This document shows positions 60,801-64,000 of a stretch of DNA of 64,000 nt, one piece after another. Within the stretch, counting starts at the first letter, position 1, and each line of letters opens with the position of its first letter. The notes under the pieces were generated by a model. It had not been told where the DNA came from. It was given only the letters and a program-made list of their open reading frames with translations, and ran no database searches. The DNA is taken from assembly GCA_025201845.1 (NCBI GenBank), contig MU603940.1:186001-250000 (forward strand), read 5' to 3'. Made by a program: the position numbers and the translations under genes. Source of the DNA: Martensiomyces pterosporus. Taxonomy: Eukaryota; Kickxellomycota; Kickxellomycetes; Kickxellales; Kickxellaceae.

Positions 60801-63800
60801 ATGACAACCCATGATATGGACCCTCCGTCAGATATCGATGTCGACCTGTCCTCGGAGGCCGGGTCCGATGCCAATATTGACGAGGCCGAGGCCACGCAGC
60901 TTCTAGGCAACGCAAAGCTCTACAACTTTGGCGCCTCCAACTTCAACCCCAGCTCGCGTCGGATGGACTTTAGCCCAACACCCTCTCCTCCCCCGCCGCA
61001 GCCAGCGCAATTCCCCGCCCATGGTATCAGTTCTGTCTCGGACCAGCTGGGCACGGCCGATGCTCCTGCAGCTCATGCGAGGGCACCCGCTGTGTCTGGG
61101 ACTCCTCCCACGGACGACATGGCCCCTGCTACTGGCATTGCCAGCAGCGCCCATGCTGGCGTTGCTGCTCGCGGTGCTACTGCCGCAGAAACGACTCGAG
61201 GAGGCGGTGCCTCTGGTGGCTCCTCTCTCCCACACAGTAGCCCCCTGAACACCGCCGTAACGACGTCAACCATAGCTTCAACCCCGTATATCACGAGCAG
61301 CGAGAAGACCAGCGCCTTTGCCCGCACTTTGCTTGACAGGCCGTCGCTTGCAGCTGCTGGTGCTGAGACGGGCGCAGCGCAAAATGGAAACGGGAGCACA
61401 AAGGAAAATGGGTCGGTCAAAGAAAGGTCGGTCAAAGAAAGGTCGGTCGAGAGCAGCAGCAGCGTCCAGCAGGCCTCGTCGCCTGTCATCGCCAGTGCCT
61501 CGGCCACCCCATCCACAGCAGCAGCAACACGCACTGGAATTTGGGTCCACTTTACTCGAGATCCCGACTACGCGACCAACCGCCGCGGCCGCTGCGTATA
61601 CTGCCACAACTACTACTCGTGCAGCAGCGGTAGCACTGGGAACATGTGGCGCCATATTAAGCGCTCGCACCCGGAGAAGGTTCCCCATGCCGCTCCACTA
61701 TCCACCCATGGCCACCAGGCAACCCCGCAAGCTAAATCAGAGGCTGTCTCGTCGTCCCACGATAGCAGGCCCCGCAAGCGCCAAGCATCGTTTTCGTCCC
61801 CGACGGCTGAGCGCTCAGGTGTTCCTCCAACGTCGCTGGTGTCCGAACGCAGCCATACACAGAAGCAGCAGCAACAACAACAACAACAACAACAACAGCA
61901 GCAGCAGCAGCAACAGCAGCAGCGCCTACCTGCCACCTCGACTGCACGGAGCCTTGAGGAGGCTCTATTCAGCGAAGTAAACATTGCTGCAAGGGCATCG
62001 CGACTCACAGCTGGCGAAGACGGCAACGACGGCGCCCCAGGTGCTGGGGCTGGCCCAGAGTCCAGCGGCACGAGCACGGAAAGCCTTGCGCAGGCACTCA
62101 AGCTTCTCCTGGCTCTTATCGGGAGAAGCCAGGGTGCTGCAGATCGGTCAGGCACTCAGCCGCAGTCGCCATCATCGCTTCTGGGGATTCTGGACACTCT
62201 TAGCGCAATTGGTGCTGGTGGTGGCAATAGGGGCTCCGGCTTGGGCACGCTCGCAAGCGATGTGGGCTCAGCGATATCCGGCACAGGTGGAGTCATTGGC
62301 GACCTGGCAGCGATTGCACGCCAGTCACGCTCACTGAGCGCACCATACAGAACAGGAGGCGGCAGCTTGGGTCCTATCACCGAGCCGCCAACGCTGGACC
62401 TCTACGGTGCTCATGGTGAAGATGCATATGGCGTTCCCGCTTCTGGCCACGGCCGCCACGGCCGCAGAGATGCCGCAGGTTCCTCTAGCAGCAACCAGCT
62501 CGCCAAGGCAATTCTGGCCGCTATCCGCACCAACTCCGAGACAGCTGCTGCCGAAGTGGCATCGCCACAAGCGAAGGCAGAGCGCGTTTTGAAGGCGTTT
62601 GTTGATTTCATGGTCCGAGACATGGTGCCGATCGAAAAAATGCTCTCTCCGGGGATGCTGCGGCTGATGGACAGCATCTCCAGGGGATCCGCGGCACCCT
62701 CAGCCAGCAGCCTCGCAAATGAGCTGTACCGCCAAAAGGATGCACATGCAGTAGCACTGCGCCAGCGGCTCGAGGGCATCTCTGGGCGCATCTCCGTGTC
62801 TATTGGTACCGGTAGCATGGCGGGCTCGTTATCGTATCTCGCTGTGTTTGCGCACTGGGTGGACGAGTCATTTGTGCGGCATGATGTCCTGTTGGACTGG
62901 CACTGCATGGATGGCGCTGCAACGAGCGGCGATATCATCTCGGTGTTTGAGGGAACCTTGACGTACTACGGCCTGTTTAAGAAGCTCAGCACAGTGACTA
63001 CCAACTATACCCGCGAGTTTGTCGACTTTTTGAACCAGGCAGAGACGATATGCCATTCGCGCGGCGGCACGTTTGACCTCGATCGCAACCAGGCCACCTG
63101 TATAGCCAGCACGTTGCTGGATGCCCAGGACAAGCTGCTTGGCTCGGTGTACTATGCTGAGAACGGAGCTGGCAGCGCCGCTGCATCAGGTGCTGGTCAG
63201 CTGTCGGGGACCAGTACTGCTGGAGCAGCTGCGTCCACACCCGGCACTCCTCTGGGAAAGCTGCGTCGCGCCGTCCAGATGCTGCAAAAGTCGGGTGGAT
63301 CGAGCTCAAGGTTGCTCGTGGAGCTTTTCAGAAGCCGCAACATCGACTTGGGGACCTTGGAGATCGACGAGTCTGCGCTGTGGAGCTCTACACTGGCGTT
63401 CCTGGACAGCACGCTTTCCGTTTACACTGAGCTTGCATCAGTCATGAGCAGCCATGCTGCAGAATCCGCGCCTGGATCCGCGGCTGCTGATGAGGCGGTC
63501 TCGGCCGACGAATGGCTCTCTTTGTCGCAAACGCGCGTGCTCCTTCGCATCCTTGACATTGGTCTGTTCAGCCTCAGCAAGCTGCCAACGGATTTCCCGA
63601 GCATTGTTGACGTGGTGCCTGTCTACGACATCATGATCGACGACACCGCCAACTTCCTCGAAACAACATCCCTGCGCCCCGAAGTGCGCAGATCGGCAGA
63701 GGCTCTCCGCGACTATCTGGTCCAGTGCCACCCATTCCAGTCGTCGCCGATTTATCGCTTTGCGCCGCTGTTTGATCCGCGTGTCAAAAGCTCGTACTAT

Positions 63801-64000
63801 GCGGACCGCGGGTGCGACCAGGCATGGGTCAGCCGCGTCATGCGCGATGCTCAGGCAATGCTTTCGGAGTACGCCACACCTAGCCCGGCTGCTGCGCCAG
63901 CAGACCAGCGCGCCAAGTCGCATCTCTTTGATGAGGTCCAGAGCGACGGCCAGAGCGACATCGGGGTCCAGATCGACCAGTTTGTTCGGCTGGGAAAGCC
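60801..64000 (+). CDS. BED zinc-finger protein derived from a hAT transposase (3' end outside window)
   Basis: The frame is open from ATG 60801 to the window edge (1,066 codons, incomplete). Residues 1-240 are disordered and rich in Ser/Ala/Pro. A BED finger follows: VHFTRDPDYATN, C265-x2-C268, H285-x4-H290 (MWRHIKRSHPEK). A poly-Gln tract (about 354-373) and a Gly/Ser region lead to hAT-like sequence: LKAFVDFMVRDMVPIEKML, then SYLAVFAHWVDESF (hAT YLAITAHWID), a SGDIISVFEGTLTYYGL block and FAPLFDPRVKSSYY (hAT LDPR motif). At the two positions expected for catalytic Asp I read Gly (SIGTGS) and Asn (VTTNYT), so it is probably not an active transposase. No terminal inverted repeats are seen nearby. 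The C-terminal hAT dimerisation domain would lie past 64000. Confidence 0.8.
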   Translation, partial: MTTHDMDPPSDIDVDLSSEAGSDANIDEAEATQLLGNAKLYNFGASNFNPSSRRMDFSPTPSPPPPQPAQFPAHGISSVSDQLGTADAPAAHARAPAVSGTPPTDDMAPATGIASSAHAGVAARGATAAETTRGGGASGGSSLPHSSPLNTAVTTSTIASTPYITSSEKTSAFARTLLDRPSLAAAGAETGAAQNGNGSTKENGSVKERSVKERSVESSSSVQQASSPVIASASATPSTAAATRTGIWVHFTRDPDYATNRRGRCVYCHNYYSCSSGSTGNMWRHIKRSHPEKVPHAAPLSTHGHQATPQAKSEAVSSSHDSRPRKRQASFSSPTAERSGVPPTSLVSERSHTQKQQQQQQQQQQQQQQQQQQQRLPATSTARSLEEALFSEVNIAARASRLTAGEDGNDGAPGAGAGPESSGTSTESLAQALKLLLALIGRSQGAADRSGTQPQSPSSLLGILDTLSAIGAGGGNRGSGLGTLASDVGSAISGTGGVIGDLAAIARQSRSLSAPYRTGGGSLGPITEPPTLDLYGAHGEDAYGVPASGHGRHGRRDAAGSSSSNQLAKAILAAIRTNSETAAAEVASPQAKAERVLKAFVDFMVRDMVPIEKMLSPGMLRLMDSISRGSAAPSASSLANELYRQKDAHAVALRQRLEGISGRISVSIGTGSMAGSLSYLAVFAHWVDESFVRHDVLLDWHCMDGAATSGDIISVFEGTLTYYGLFKKLSTVTTNYTREFVDFLNQAETICHSRGGTFDLDRNQATCIASTLLDAQDKLLGSVYYAENGAGSAAASGAGQLSGTSTAGAAASTPGTPLGKLRRAVQMLQKSGGSSSRLLVELFRSRNIDLGTLEIDESALWSSTLAFLDSTLSVYTELASVMSSHAAESAPGSAAADEAVSADEWLSLSQTRVLLRILDIGLFSLSKLPTDFPSIVDVVPVYDIMIDDTANFLETTSLRPEVRRSAEALRDYLVQCHPFQSSPIYRFAPLFDPRVKSSYYADRGCDQAWVSRVMRDAQAMLSEYATPSPAAAPADQRAKSHLFDEVQSDGQSDIGVQIDQFVRLGK

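Overview
The window is about 64 kb of nuclear DNA from a fungus. The genes are eukaryotic, carry spliceosomal introns and include fungal-type proteins: a 433-residue zuotin without SANT domains, an Osh3-type oxysterol-binding protein, Tom70, Kap123, Arg8 and Rtr1. A complex I accessory subunit is present, so the organism is not a Saccharomyces-type yeast. Intron-poor genes, Ser/Gly/Gln-rich inserts, moderately GC-rich coding DNA and lineage-specific proteins suggest an early-diverging lineage, perhaps Kickxellomycotina. That placement is inference and needs a phylogeny.

Layout: 1-10.8 kb holds the 3' end of cytosolic TrpRS, MIX17 (CHCHD2/10 family), an OSH3-like lipid-transfer protein, ZUO1, SLY1 and TOM70. 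11.4-21.7 kb is one gene, KAP123, with 12 introns making up 7.2 kb of its 10.3 kb. 23.7-34.7 kb holds a homeodomain protein, OST3, TIP41, RTR1, an NDUFA11-like subunit and NUP84/NUP107. 36.7-41.7 kb holds NUG1, ARG8 and CZIB. 43.4-47.2 kb holds three proteins I cannot assign. 48.3-59.4 kb holds MSH6, a head-to-head protein of unknown function and a DENND6-type RabGEF. The right edge cuts a BED zinc-finger protein that looks like a domesticated hAT transposase.

Most genes are housekeeping: translation and ribosome biogenesis (TrpRS, ZUO1, KAP123, NUG1), nuclear transport (NUP107, KAP123), secretion (SLY1, OST3, DENND6, OSH3), mitochondria (TOM70, MIX17, NDUFA11, ARG8), Pol II/TOR signalling (RTR1, TIP41) and mismatch repair (MSH6). 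They are not an operon or a cluster. They alternate in close divergent and convergent pairs.

Splicing: I reconstructed 17 introns by phase and homology. 13 have a GTAAGT donor and 16 end in TAG. Four genes have very short or easily missed first coding exons (KAP123 6 nt, NUG1 13 nt, SLY1 28 nt, NUP107 131 nt). No tRNA, rRNA, CRISPR array or intact transposon was found.
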